This document shows positions 46,401 to 54,904 of a DNA stretch of 55,406 bases, one piece after another. The notes under the pieces were generated by a model. The model was not told where the DNA came from. It was given only the letters and a program-made list of their open reading frames with translations, and made no database searches. Source of the DNA: Bacteroidota bacterium (lineage in GTDB: Bacteria > Bacteroidota > Bacteroidia > Chitinophagales > Chitinophagaceae); NCBI GenBank assembly GCA_018267545.1, contig JAFDYG010000550.1, positions 1-55,406 of the forward strand. Direction: 5' to 3'. Positions within the stretch are counted from its first letter, which is position 1; each line of letters begins with the position of its first letter. Both the position numbers and the translations under genes were made by a program.

Positions 46401-48288
46401 GGCCGACTACCATGGCTCTACCAAGGCCATCAACGCCACCGTCCATTCCGACAACAAGAACTACCACCTCGACTCCAAAATCCTGGTGAATCTTTCCGAT
46501 AGCGCCGCCGGACCGCCGATCGACATCGTCACCGACGTCGCAGATACCAAGGTGGACCTTCTCGAAAAATATCTCGGCGGCATCTTCACCAACCTCTCGG
46601 GCAACGCCACCGGCAAGCTTCGCATCACCGGTCCCTCCAACCATTTGCTCTACCTGGGAACGGTCTCCCTTCGCGACGCCTCGCTAAAAGTTGCCTATAC
46701 CCAGTGTACTTATAAGATCCCCTCCGCCACTATCCGCTTCAAAGCCGATACCATCGACTTCGGCTCCTTCCAGATCAAGGATAAGTTCGGCCATACTGCC
46801 GACCTGCTCCGCGGACGGCTCTTACACCACGCCTTCGACGACCTGAGCTTCGACTTCGACCTGAACACCAACCGCTTCCTGCTGCTGGATACCAAGGCCA
46901 CCGACAACAACCAGTTCTATGGTACCGTCGTAGGTAAGGCCAGGATGACGCTCTCGGGTCCGGAAGAGAACATGGTCATGAACATCAAGGGTGAGCCTAC
47001 CGATAGCTCCAATATATACCTCCCCCCCTCGGTCAGCCGGGAAAGCGGGGAGGCGGACTTTATCGTCTGGAAAGTATATGGGAAGGAAATGAAGAAAGGC
47101 CTGAACGACCGGAAATCCAGCAACCTGCTCGTCAAGCTCGACATGTACGCCAACAACTACGCCAACGTCTACATGATCCTCGACCCGCTGAGCGGGGATA
47201 TCATCAAGGCCAATGGACACGGCAACCTGAACATGGAAGTAGGCACGACTAAAGACCTCGACCTTCGCGGCCGCTATGAAATCGACCGGGGCAATTACAA
47301 CTTCACCTTCCAGTCTTTTATTCATAAACCCTTTATCCTGAGCGAAGGCGTAGGGAACTATATTTCATGGAGCGGAGATCCCTATAACGCCGACATCGGC
47401 ATCCAGGCCGTCTACAAGGCCGAGAACGTCCGGTTCAGCGATCTGGGTCTCAACAATAGCACCAACCTGGCCATCATGAACGAGAACGTCAAACGCCAGC
47501 GCGTGACGGTGCTCGTAACCGCCGACCTGACCGGCAAGCTCCTGACCCCCAATATCAAATTCCATATCGACCTTCCCCTCAACAGCCCGCTCAAGGATGA
47601 CCAGAGCGCACAAAGCCTTCTGCAGCTGATCCAGAACGACCCCAACGAGCTCAACAAGCAGGTATCCACGCTGGTGGTGCTCAATAGCTTCGTTCCACTC
47701 TCCAACAGCTCCAATAACTTCGACCCCTCCGTAGCCGGTGTCAACGTCGTCGTCAACAGCCTTTCCGGCGCTATCTCCAACGCCTTCTCCAAGGTGCTCC
47801 AGACCAGGCTTCGCCGGGTATTCAAAGACAATAGCATCACGGTCAACTTCAATACGAACCTGTACAACGGCACCACGATCGATGGTATCTCCGACCAGAC
47901 CCGGCTCGGCTATGATCGTACCAACCTCAACTTCTCGATCGCTAAAAGCTTCATCAACGAGAAGCTGACTCTCACCGTTGGCAGCGCCCTGGACTTCGGC
48001 ATGACCACTCAACAGGTGCAGGCCGCCTCCTTCCAGTTCCTGCCCGATATAGCCGCAGCCTACAAGGTCACCCCCGACGGCCGCGTCGCTCTTACTTTCT
48101 TCTATCGCGATTCTTATAACTATCTCTCGACCGGCAACCACACCCAGAACAGCTCCGGTACCAGCATCTCGTACCGCCGCGACTTCGACCGCTTCGATGA
48201 GCTCTTCAAGAAGAAGAAAAAGAAAAAGGCGCCGCAAAATCCGGCGCCTCCTGCGAACCCTCCCGCCCAGGGAGATAGCTCCAATTAA
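43465..48288 (+). CDS. tamB: TamB-like (DUF490) envelope assembly protein, probable non-ATG start
   Basis: The product has about 1607 residues. The frame has no ATG near the front. A TTG at 43516 would cut through the N-terminal membrane helix, while a CTG at 43465 gives MRKIWKILRNTLLILLLL and then LITGW, a complete basic-plus-hydrophobic anchor; a TAG at 43459-43461 bounds the frame. The long middle is repetitive beta-strand, as in proteins that carry lipids across the periplasm. The C-terminal TamB domain (about residues 1150-1560) includes DLRGRYEIDRGNYNF and SLLQLIQNDPNELNKQ. The end is a run of lysines and prolines. It helps outer-membrane assembly or lipid transport. Its stop abuts the ribBA end. 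Confidence 0.9.
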   Translation: MRKIWKILRNTLLILLLLLITGWVLIQLPPVQTWLVRQVTNRLSHDLHTTIRIRHVDFSLFNKMLLQGALVEDDKKDTLLYAGTVKVNITDWWFFKDKAQLKYIGLENATVKLQRTDSIWNYQFIVDYFSKPPPTSPAIKDTTPGMQLDLKEVDLSNIHFLKRDSWRGEDMDLRLSSMQLDADTISFSQKIARLNSLTFTRPDFTILNYDGNRPHPPLDTEKIVNDPHHLRLNPGEWDLTAGVVSIKNGSFRHEEKADTVFNKYFDGNHIFFSAVNTSFSKLRLNRDTITAQLLLSTKERSGLEVKKLSANIKWFPEAMEFHRLDLVTNRSHLRNFFAMRFTTLDDMSDFETRIRMEGRFTDAEIDSDDISFFAPALRDWKKHIRMTGDLQGTVANLQGRKVVLEAGKNTLLNGDIHLKGLPYIDTTRIEFKSNDFRTTYSDMVALVPSIKSVGQPRIDRVEWLRFKGDFTGTIHDFITKGTIETNLGNIVTNVDMQFPDNGPSVYSGTLATDSFHLGAFLDNDNLGSISFQGKIKGAGLRTGTLNATLDGTITSLEFNQYTYQQIKVNGTVAKKKFNGELVSGDPNLGVHLNGLIDFSGGQPKFDFEAEVARASLARLHFTNQPVEFLGKLKVNFTGDDIDNFLGHASIYDASVFKNGNRVSFDSLTLESSIIDNNKTITVVSNEFDGAIVGEFSIKDLPASFQTFLNKYYPSYIKPAKAVPINQNFSFVITTKKVDEYIDLFNKDLKGFNNAALSGRIDTRDNLLDLNVDLPTFGYKNIAFENLTLKGRGNLDSLSMETTIGNVALSDSLRFPSTHIRLRSSNDQSYLQVTTSANQTLNSANISAHVQTLPTGVRLTFDPSTVDINSKTWSIDKDGELAFSSNVLSADALRLHNGDQEVRITTHPSGEGNWNDIHAEIKKVNIGDFTPYIVKSERIEGLLTGSVDMTDPFGKPFIKFTGDADQFRFANDSIGHLELSADYHGSTKAINATVHSDNKNYHLDSKILVNLSDSAAGPPIDIVTDVADTKVDLLEKYLGGIFTNLSGNATGKLRITGPSNHLLYLGTVSLRDASLKVAYTQCTYKIPSATIRFKADTIDFGSFQIKDKFGHTADLLRGRLLHHAFDDLSFDFDLNTNRFLLLDTKATDNNQFYGTVVGKARMTLSGPEENMVMNIKGEPTDSSNIYLPPSVSRESGEADFIVWKVYGKEMKKGLNDRKSSNLLVKLDMYANNYANVYMILDPLSGDIIKANGHGNLNMEVGTTKDLDLRGRYEIDRGNYNFTFQSFIHKPFILSEGVGNYISWSGDPYNADIGIQAVYKAENVRFSDLGLNNSTNLAIMNENVKRQRVTVLVTADLTGKLLTPNIKFHIDLPLNSPLKDDQSAQSLLQLIQNDPNELNKQVSTLVVLNSFVPLSNSSNNFDPSVAGVNVVVNSLSGAISNAFSKVLQTRLRRVFKDNSITVNFNTNLYNGTTIDGISDQTRLGYDRTNLNFSIAKSFINEKLTLTVGSALDFGMTTQQVQAASFQFLPDIAAAYKVTPDGRVALTFFYRDSYNYLSTGNHTQNSSGTSISYRRDFDRFDELFKKKKKKKAPQNPAPPANPPAQGDSSN

Positions 48289-49488
48289 TTATTTTAGAAT
48301 TTCGTGTCCCAGCTTATCCCGCTTGGTCGTCAGATATCTCTCATTATGGGGATTAGGATGTATTTCAACCGGCACGGTGTCCACCACTTCCAGTCCATAC
48401 CCCAGCAGCCCCGCTCTCTTCCTTGGATTGTTGCTGATCAGCCGGAGCTTGGAGACACCCAGGTAACGAAGGATCTGAGCGCCTACACCGTAGTCCCGCT
48501 TGTCCATCGGGAAACCCAGGTGAAGATTCGCCTCGACCGTATCCATCCCTTCTTCCTGGAGCTTGTAGGCCCGCAGTTTATTCAGCAGACCGATGCCCCG
48601 GCCTTCCTGGTTCATGTATAATATGATGCCCTGCCCTTCCTTCTCCACCAGCCTCATCGCTTCGTGCAGCTGTTCCCCGCAGTCACAGCGGAAAGAGCCC
48701 AGGATATCACCGGTGAAGCAGGAGGAATGCACCCGAACCAGGACCGGCTCGTCGGCCTTCCACTCCCCTTTTATCAGGGCCAGGTGTTCGTTATTCGTAT
48801 TCTTTTCGCGGAAGGCGATCAGCTTGAAATGACCGAATTGTGTCGGCATATCTACCCGGACCACCTCTTCGATCAGGGAATCCGTCTTGAGACGGTATTC
48901 GATCAGGTCTTTGATGGAAATGACTTTGAGGTCGAATTTTTTGGCGATTTCCAGCAGCTCCGGCAGCCTGGCCATCGTCCCATCCTCGTTCATGATCTCG
49001 ACAAGCACCCCCGCCGGCTCGAAACCAGCCAGCCTGGCCAGATCGATCGTAGCCTCCGTATGGCCTGCCCGGCGGAGTACGCCGCCGTTTTTGGCCCTTA
49101 AGGGAAAAATGTGTCCTGGCCTCCCCAGGTCCTCGGGTTTGGTCGCCGGGTCGATCAGCGCCTGGACCGTCTTGGCCCGGTCATGTGCCGAAATCCCCGT
49201 CGTACAGCCATGCCCCAATAAATCCACCGACACCGTAAACGGCGTCTCGTGGAGAGCCGTATTATTATTGACCATCAGCCCCAGGCCGAGCTCATCGCAA
49301 CGATCTTCCACTAGGGGGGCGCAGATCAGGCCCCGGCCTTCCTTGCTCATAAAATTGATGATTTCGGGAGTTACGCTACGGGCGGCAGCCACAAAATCCC
49401 CCTCATTTTCACGGTCCTCGTCGTCGACAACAATGACGAGCTTACCCTTCTTTATGTCTTCTATCGCGCTTTCAATACTGGACAGCAT
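48289..49488 (-). CDS. ribBA: Bifunctional 3,4-dihydroxy-2-butanone-4-phosphate synthase / GTP cyclohydrolase II
   Basis: The product has 399 residues, a normal fusion length. The first domain (about 1-200) has [17 protein letters not shown], the [14 protein letters not shown] block, [13 protein letters not shown] and [13 protein letters not shown]. The GTP cyclohydrolase II domain (about 205-399) carries the zinc cysteines in [20 protein letters not shown] and the motif [18 protein letters not shown]. These are the two entry reactions of riboflavin synthesis. The leader is very short, with an exact -7 match at 49511-49518, and leaves no room for an FMN riboswitch. The other riboflavin genes are not in the window. 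Confidence 0.96.
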   Translation of the reverse strand: MLSSIESAIEDIKKGKLVIVVDDEDRENEGDFVAAARSVTPEIINFMSKEGRGLICAPLVEDRCDELGLGLMVNNNTALHETPFTVSVDLLGHGCTTGISAHDRAKTVQALIDPATKPEDLGRPGHIFPLRAKNGGVLRRAGHTEATIDLARLAGFEPAGVLVEIMNEDGTMARLPELLEIAKKFDLKVISIKDLIEYRLKTDSLIEEVVRVDMPTQFGHFKLIAFREKNTNNEHLALIKGEWKADEPVLVRVHSSCFTGDILGSFRCDCGEQLHEAMRLVEKEGQGIILYMNQEGRGIGLLNKLRAYKLQEEGMDTVEANLHLGFPMDKRDYGVGAQILRYLGVSKLRLISNNPRKRAGLLGYGLEVVDTVPVEIHPNPHNERYLTTKRDKLGHEILK

Positions 49489-49510
49489 TTAATATAATTG
49501 GGTTTAACTA

Positions 49511-49518
49511 CAAAAGTA
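49511..49518 (-). promoter_or_regulatory. Candidate -7 box of ribBA
   Basis: The minus strand reads TACTTTTG, an exact TAnnTTTG match, 22 bases before the ribBA ATG. The nearest TTTG further upstream is 24 bases away, so the -33 box is weak. Confidence 0.4.
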
Positions 49519-49681
49519 ACAATAAAAACGCCCGAAAGTTAACAAAGGATGCCTGTTGCTCCCTGCAGACATATGGCGATATACGATAAAAATCTAATAA
49601 GAGCATATACCCTACAGAAGCTCATTTCCTCCCGGAAAATGGGTATTTTGCGGTTGTTTAAAACCTGTGCATATAAAATAA

Positions 49682-49711
49682 TTTTTAACGAGCAGCCTTT
49701 TTCTACTTTTG
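49682..49711 (+). promoter_or_regulatory. Candidate promoter of the Oar-like receptor
   Basis: TACTTTTG at 49704-49711 matches TAnnTTTG exactly. A T-rich -33 region (TTTTT, 49682-49686) lies 17 bases upstream. It implies a leader of about 145 bases. Confidence 0.5.
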
Positions 49712-49863
49712 GCTTTCTTTAACATTTCTATCCGAACTATCCATTAACCATCCAATCCTCAGGAAAGCGCCCTCACTAACGATCTGTTAATAATTTCTTA
49801 ATCTGTAAAAAGTACACAGCAGAGAGTATCTGTCTTTCTTTGCACCCGCAAAAACCACTTTAT

Positions 49864-52800
49864 ATGATAAAACGACTGCTATTATCAGCAATCACCATTC
49901 TGTCCATTCTTTACTCGTTTGGCCAGGAGACGACCTCCCAGATTCTGGGAACCGTCACCGACGGCCAGGCACCCCTGAGCGGCGCTACCGTAACAGCGCT
50001 GCACACCCCTACCGGAACGAAATACACCACTACCACCCGTAAGGATGGTCGCTTCAACCTCCCCAACGTTCGCGTCGGCGGTCCGTACATCCTGACCGTT
50101 AGCTACGTTGGCTTCAAAGAAGAAAAACAGGAAAACATCACGCTCACCGTCGGTCAGGACTTTGTTGCAGATACCAAGCTGACTCCCGAGAGCAAAGAAC
50201 TGGCGACCGTTAACGTCAGCGCAACCCGCCAGAATAAAACATTCAATAACAACCGTACTGGTGCCCAGGAAATCATCACCCGGCAGCAAATCGAACGCCT
50301 GCCGACGATTACCCGGTCCATCCAGGACTTTGCCAAGCTGGAGCCTTCTTCGAACGGTCTCAGCTTCGGTGGTACCAACCCCGGTATGAACAATATCACC
50401 GTGGACGGCGCCGACTTCAACAACTCCTTCGGTCTGTCCAGCACACTGGGGGGCCAGGCAAACGCCCAGCCTATCGCACTCGATGCTATCGACCAGATCC
50501 AGGTAAACGTCGCTCCTTATGACGTCCGTCAGGGCGGTTTCACCGGAGCAGGCGTCAACTCCGTAACCCGCCAGGGTACCAACCAGTTCCGCGGTACGGT
50601 GTACACCTACATCAAGAGCCCCGGCACCATCGGCTACAACGTCGAGAACGCCAAGGCCCCCCGCACGGATTTCAGCTACAACGTGTTCGGCGCCAGCTTC
50701 GGCGGCGCGATCATCAAGAACAAATTGTTCTTCTTTGTCAACGCCGAGCAGAATAAGCAGAGCGCTCCCGCTACCGGCTTCCTGGCTTCCGATGCAACCC
50801 ACGCTCCCCAGAACGGCGTCTACTCTCAGGCCAACGCAGACACGCTGACTAAGATCGCCAATCTGCTGAAGTCGAAGTATAACTACGACCCCGGAACCTT
50901 CGGTCCGGCTACATTCCAGACGAACAGCTACAAGATCAACGCCCGTCTCGACTTCAACATCAACCCCTACAATACGCTGACCATCAAGTACAACTACCTG
51001 AAATCCTACGCCGACCAGTACGCCAGCAACAGCCGGCCCGGCAGCGGTCAGCAAACAGGCGGTCAGCCCAGCAACAACTCTATTCCTTTCTCCGGCGCAG
51101 GCTATCGGATCAACAATAACCTGAACATCTGGATCGCGGAATTGAACACACGTTTCGGCAACACCGCTTCCAACAAATTCCAGGTAGGTTACACCCGCGA
51201 AAGGGACTTCCGCTCTCCCAACTCGAGCTCGCCGATCTTCCCCCACGTGGATATCCTGAACAGCGGCCAGATCTATACTTCTTTCGGGTATGAAATGTAC
51301 ACCTACAACAATACACTGAACATGGATTCCTATCAGCTGTCGGATATCTTCAGCATGTACAAGGGAGCCCATGAAATCACTATCGGTACGCAGAACAGCT
51401 ATAAGAAATATGCAAACGCCTTCGCCCCCGGCTACAATGGCGTTTATCAGTACGCCAGCCTGAATGACTTTTTCAACGGCGTAAATCCTTCTTCTTACTA
51501 CCAGCAATATTCGACGCTGAAAGGCGGCGAGTTCCCCTGGGCTTATGCAGGCGCAACCAACCTGAGCCTCTTCGCACAGGATAAGTACCGTGTCAGCCCC
51601 ACCTTCACGCTGACCTACGGCATCCGGTTCGACTACACGACTTATCAGAATAAGTTCACGGATAACCCGAACTTCGACGCCCTCAAGTTCAAGGACGGCG
51701 CACAATACAACGTCGGTAAGGCTCCCAATGGCTTCCTGGTCGTTTCTCCCCGCGTCGGCTTCAACTGGGATATCACGGGTGACCGTACCTGGCAGCTGCG
51801 TGGCGGCGCCGGTATCTTCGAAGGCGCTCCGCCCTTCGTATGGATCGAAAACCAGGCTGCCAACAACGGCGTTCAGTTCGGTTCCTTTACAGCAAGCGGC
51901 GCGAAGACAATGCCTTTCTTCGCGGATCCGGCTCAGGCGCTCAACTACTACCTGAATACCTATAACAATCCTCCGCTGTCTCAAACGCAAACGCCTACCG
52001 GCTACAGCACGAACGTCGTCGACAAGAACTTCAAATATCCGACCAAGCTCAGAACCAGCGTAGGTCTGGACAAGCGTCTGCCCGGCGACTGGGTACTGAC
52101 GGGTGAGTTCACTTACTCCAAGGATATCAATGCCACTTACATGGCGAACGTGAACCTGAACCAAACCAACGCGTTTGCAATCACCAATGGCGGAGACAAT
52201 CGCCTTCGCTACAACACGAGCAACGTTACCAGCGGCTCCAACAACAGCAACAAGTACTACAACGGTAATACCCTGACGAACCCCAACATCGGAAACGCCA
52301 TCGTGCTGTTCAATACACACAAAGGCTTCGCTTACTCCGCAACGGCGCGCGTACAGAAATCCTGGCACAACCTGACGGCCAGCGTCGCCTATACCTACCA
52401 GGAGACCAAGACTGCCATGGAAACCGGCAGCACCGCCAACTCCCTGTGGGCTGCACGTCCCGTTGCAAATACGGACCCCAATGCTCCCACACTGGCTCGT
52501 CCGTCCTGGTACCAGCCCCACCGCGTGATCGCCTATGCCAACTACCGCATCGACGAAGGCAAGCATACTTCTACCTATATCGGCGCTATATACGAAGCTA
52601 CCACACCCGGCGCCAACTCTTATGTGTATAACGGCGACCTGAACGGTGACGGTAATACCACCAACGACCTGATCTATATCCCGAGAAGCAGCAGCGATAT
52701 CACGCTGGTGCCGGTTAACGGCGGTACAGCTACCAGCGGTAACGCTAACCTCGACCACTCCGACACCCGCACCGCAGCTCAGCAGTGGGCTCAGCTGAAT

Positions 52801-53235
52801 GCCTTTATCAGCCAGGACCACTACCTGAATGCCAACCGCGGCAAGTATGCTCAGGCCAACTCGACGCTGAACCCCTGGGTAAAGAAGCTCGACCTCAACT
52901 TCGCACAGGATATCTATTTCTATACCAAGAGCGGTGCTGAAAAAGACAAGCACACCCTGCGTCTGAGCATGGATATCGTCAACGTCGGCAACCTGCTCAA
53001 CAGATACTGGGGCGTACAGAAGTCTCCTTCTCAGCTCCAGCTCCTGAAGTTTGAAGGCATGGCCGCTGATGGCAAGACTCCTCAGTTCTCCTTCCCTTAC
53101 CAGGACGCAGGAAACAAGGTTCCTTATGTCAACAGCTACTCCAACAATACGGCTCTTACCAACTTTGCAAACGGACAAACCTTCTACGGTTCCCGCTGGC
53201 AGATTCAGTTCGGTATCCGCTATATCTTCAACTAA
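49864..53235 (+). CDS. Oar-like TonB-dependent outer membrane receptor, probably very highly expressed
   Basis: The product has 1123 residues from the ATG at 49864 (MIKRLLLSAITILSILYSFGQ signal); a TTG eight codons upstream is less likely. A carboxypeptidase-regulatory-like domain (about 25-110) precedes a plug of the Oar type (RSIQDFAKLEPSSNG, NNITVDGADFNNSFG, DVRQGGFTGAGVNSVTRQG) and a long barrel ending IQFGIRYIFN. It lacks the SusC signature and has no SusD partner. The codons TTA, CTA and TCA are absent from 49888 to 53178, a bias typical of abundant proteins. It ends at a strong terminator. The ligand is unknown; peptides or proteins are possible. Confidence 0.93.
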   Translation: MIKRLLLSAITILSILYSFGQETTSQILGTVTDGQAPLSGATVTALHTPTGTKYTTTTRKDGRFNLPNVRVGGPYILTVSYVGFKEEKQENITLTVGQDFVADTKLTPESKELATVNVSATRQNKTFNNNRTGAQEIITRQQIERLPTITRSIQDFAKLEPSSNGLSFGGTNPGMNNITVDGADFNNSFGLSSTLGGQANAQPIALDAIDQIQVNVAPYDVRQGGFTGAGVNSVTRQGTNQFRGTVYTYIKSPGTIGYNVENAKAPRTDFSYNVFGASFGGAIIKNKLFFFVNAEQNKQSAPATGFLASDATHAPQNGVYSQANADTLTKIANLLKSKYNYDPGTFGPATFQTNSYKINARLDFNINPYNTLTIKYNYLKSYADQYASNSRPGSGQQTGGQPSNNSIPFSGAGYRINNNLNIWIAELNTRFGNTASNKFQVGYTRERDFRSPNSSSPIFPHVDILNSGQIYTSFGYEMYTYNNTLNMDSYQLSDIFSMYKGAHEITIGTQNSYKKYANAFAPGYNGVYQYASLNDFFNGVNPSSYYQQYSTLKGGEFPWAYAGATNLSLFAQDKYRVSPTFTLTYGIRFDYTTYQNKFTDNPNFDALKFKDGAQYNVGKAPNGFLVVSPRVGFNWDITGDRTWQLRGGAGIFEGAPPFVWIENQAANNGVQFGSFTASGAKTMPFFADPAQALNYYLNTYNNPPLSQTQTPTGYSTNVVDKNFKYPTKLRTSVGLDKRLPGDWVLTGEFTYSKDINATYMANVNLNQTNAFAITNGGDNRLRYNTSNVTSGSNNSNKYYNGNTLTNPNIGNAIVLFNTHKGFAYSATARVQKSWHNLTASVAYTYQETKTAMETGSTANSLWAARPVANTDPNAPTLARPSWYQPHRVIAYANYRIDEGKHTSTYIGAIYEATTPGANSYVYNGDLNGDGNTTNDLIYIPRSSSDITLVPVNGGTATSGNANLDHSDTRTAAQQWAQLNAFISQDHYLNANRGKYAQANSTLNPWVKKLDLNFAQDIYFYTKSGAEKDKHTLRLSMDIVNVGNLLNRYWGVQKSPSQLQLLKFEGMAADGKTPQFSFPYQDAGNKVPYVNSYSNNTALTNFANGQTFYGSRWQIQFGIRYIFN

Positions 53236-53250
53236 TAGCTGATCATAAAG

Positions 53251-53283
53251 AAAAATCCCCGCTCGTTTGAGCGGGGATTTTTT
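53251..53283. terminator. Bidirectional rho-independent terminator
   Basis: AAAAATCCCCGCTC (53251-53264) and GAGCGGGGATTTTT (53269-53282) form a 14-bp stem with loop GTTT and A/T runs on both sides. It serves the receptor gene on the plus strand and the convergent esterase gene, whose TAA (53284-53282) lies in the T run. Confidence 0.92.
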
Positions 53284-54088
53284 ATTTTCCGAAGGCCCAG
53301 ATCAAAAACTCCGGCATCACCCTACCCCAGGTCTCGACCTCATGCCGACCTCCGGGCACTTCCAAATATCTTATGTCCCGTTCCCGGTCATACCCCTTCT
53401 TCACCAGCTCATCCATCAACGCGATCGTATCGTCGATCGAATCGATGATCCCATTTCCATTCCGATCCTCGGTCTCATCTTCCGTCCCACATTCGAAAAA
53501 GAATTTCAGCCAGGGATAGTACTTTCCCTTCCGCACCTCGTCCTGCATGATCCGGTCGGTCGCCTCGTTATAGGCAGGATTGCTCTTATCGACCGTCCTC
53601 CACCAAAAGCTGCCAGAAAAAAGACCCACCTTCGCAAACTCCTGCGCATGATGCCATACGATATCCATCGCGCTCAGGGCGCCCAGCGAAAACCCCGCAA
53701 ACACCTTCTCCCGGAATTCGGGCGTCTGATATTCCCGGCGGACCCGCGGCAGCAATTCTTCAAAGACGAAACGACCATACGCATCCGCTTGCGCGCCCCA
53801 GCCCTGATAGTCCAGCCTCCCGGCCGTACCATATTCCATCTTTCGCTCCGGCCCGGCATGGATACCCACACACAACAGCGGTGTAATAGCAGCGCGCTGC
53901 TGCAGCTCTTCCAGGATACCGGCAAATCCCATCCGGCTCAAATCCTGTCCGTCATTGATTAATAAAAGGCTTGTTTCGGGCGACAGCGCACCGGCCAGAT
54001 AACAATCTACCCGCACCGCTCTACCCAGATGCATGGAGTCCACTAACCAGGATTCTTGCCCAATCTTTGTCCCTGTTTCAATAAACAT
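53282..54088 (-). CDS. Esterase D-like alpha/beta hydrolase with an EF-hand-like loop
   Basis: The product has 268 residues and no signal peptide. The nucleophile is serine 134 in AGFSLGALSAMD, and the catalytic histidine is about residue 249 in GGRHEVETW. Between them, at residues 208-219, is DRNGNGIIDSID, which fits the calcium-binding loop pattern DxNxNGxIDxxD, an uncommon insertion in this family. The acid residue is probably just before it (ECGTEDETED). The substrate is unknown. It is divergent, with 26 bases between starts, from a second esterase that leads into an ATP-grasp gene. Confidence 0.88.
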   Translation of the reverse strand: MFIETGTKIGQESWLVDSMHLGRAVRVDCYLAGALSPETSLLLINDGQDLSRMGFAGILEELQQRAAITPLLCVGIHAGPERKMEYGTAGRLDYQGWGAQADAYGRFVFEELLPRVRREYQTPEFREKVFAGFSLGALSAMDIVWHHAQEFAKVGLFSGSFWWRTVDKSNPAYNEATDRIMQDEVRKGKYYPWLKFFFECGTEDETEDRNGNGIIDSIDDTIALMDELVKKGYDRERDIRYLEVPGGRHEVETWGRVMPEFLIWAFGK

Positions 54089-54114
54089 AGCGCCAAAAAT
54101 ACTAAATTACAGTA

Positions 54115-54837
54115 ATGTCCATCCACGAACAGTATCATAAATGGCATTCCCCCGTCCTGAACCGGGATTTCGAAATGCTCACCTTTGGGCACGGCGGCTA
54201 TCCCGTCATCCTCTTTCCAACCTCCAAAGGCAGCTACTACCAGAATAAAGACCAGGGACTGATCGCCACCGCCCAGTGGTTCCTCGAGCAAGGCAAGGTA
54301 AAGATCTATTGCCCCGACAGCATGGACGCCTATAGCTGGTACAATAAATCCATCGCCCCCGGTCAGCGGGCCTTTACCCATACCCTTTATGACCGCATGA
54401 TTCGGGAAGAGATCGTCCCGCGCGCTTTTCATGAAACCGGTCACGACAAGATTACCGTCGCCGGCTGTAGCTTCGGCGGGTATCACGCTGCCAATTTTGC
54501 CTTCCGGCACCCCGGCATCACGCGTAATTGTTTCTCCATGAGCGGTGTCTTCGATATCCGCTCCTTCGTCGATGGCTACTACGACGACAACGTCTACTTC
54601 AATAACCCCGTAGACTTTATCCCCGGCGCTACCGAACCCGCCCTCTGGCAAATGGGCATCGTCCTGGGTACCGCCGAACGGGATATCTGCCGCGGACAGA
54701 ACGAATGGATGAGCCGCATCCTGAACGGCAAAGAGATCAAACACTGGCTCGATATACGACCCAACCGCGACCACGACTGGCCCGTATGGAAGGAAATGTT
54801 TCCCCACTACCTGTCCCTGTTACCTGGCGCCACCTGA
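54115..54837 (+). CDS. Esterase D-like alpha/beta hydrolase
   Basis: The product has 240 residues and no signal peptide. The nucleophile is serine 119 in VAGCSFGGYHAANFA, and the catalytic histidine is probably 220 in NRDHDWPVW. The GYPVILFPTSKGSYYQNKD segment forms the oxyanion region. It shares its fold, but little sequence, with the divergent esterase upstream. The ATP-grasp gene follows after 67 bases and is probably in the same operon. A 13-base tandem repeat spans its stop codon. The natural substrate is not evident. Confidence 0.88.
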   Translation: MSIHEQYHKWHSPVLNRDFEMLTFGHGGYPVILFPTSKGSYYQNKDQGLIATAQWFLEQGKVKIYCPDSMDAYSWYNKSIAPGQRAFTHTLYDRMIREEIVPRAFHETGHDKITVAGCSFGGYHAANFAFRHPGITRNCFSMSGVFDIRSFVDGYYDDNVYFNNPVDFIPGATEPALWQMGIVLGTAERDICRGQNEWMSRILNGKEIKHWLDIRPNRDHDWPVWKEMFPHYLSLLPGAT

Positions 54838-54855
54838 CCGGGCCACCTGACCGGG
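54830..54855. repeat. 13-base tandem repeat spanning a stop codon
   Basis: CCACCTGACCGGG occurs twice in a row (54830-54842 and 54843-54855). The first copy contains the TGA of the esterase gene (54835-54837). C-rich DNA follows up to the ATP-grasp gene. Confidence 0.85.
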
Positions 54856-54904
54856 CCGCCCGCCCACGCCCGCCATCGCCGCATTAACCATTAATTCAAA
54901 ACGT

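Larger units (their letters stand above)
49489..49863. other. Divergent regulatory region between ribBA and the Oar-like receptor
   Basis: 375 AT-rich bases without a gene. They contain the two promoter candidates listed separately and a leader of about 145 bases before the receptor ATG at 49864. I see no long inverted repeat or known riboswitch. Confidence 0.6.

Noticed and set aside
49489-49520. Possible FMN riboswitch before ribBA
   Set aside because: The promoter-like -7 box is only about 22 bases from the ATG, so there is no room for the aptamer, and no conserved helices are seen.
49885-53178. 1097-codon open frame on the minus strand opposite the Oar-like receptor
   Set aside because: It lies in register with the sense codons and is open only because TTA, CTA and TCA are not used; the translation shows no domain, signal or composition of a real protein.
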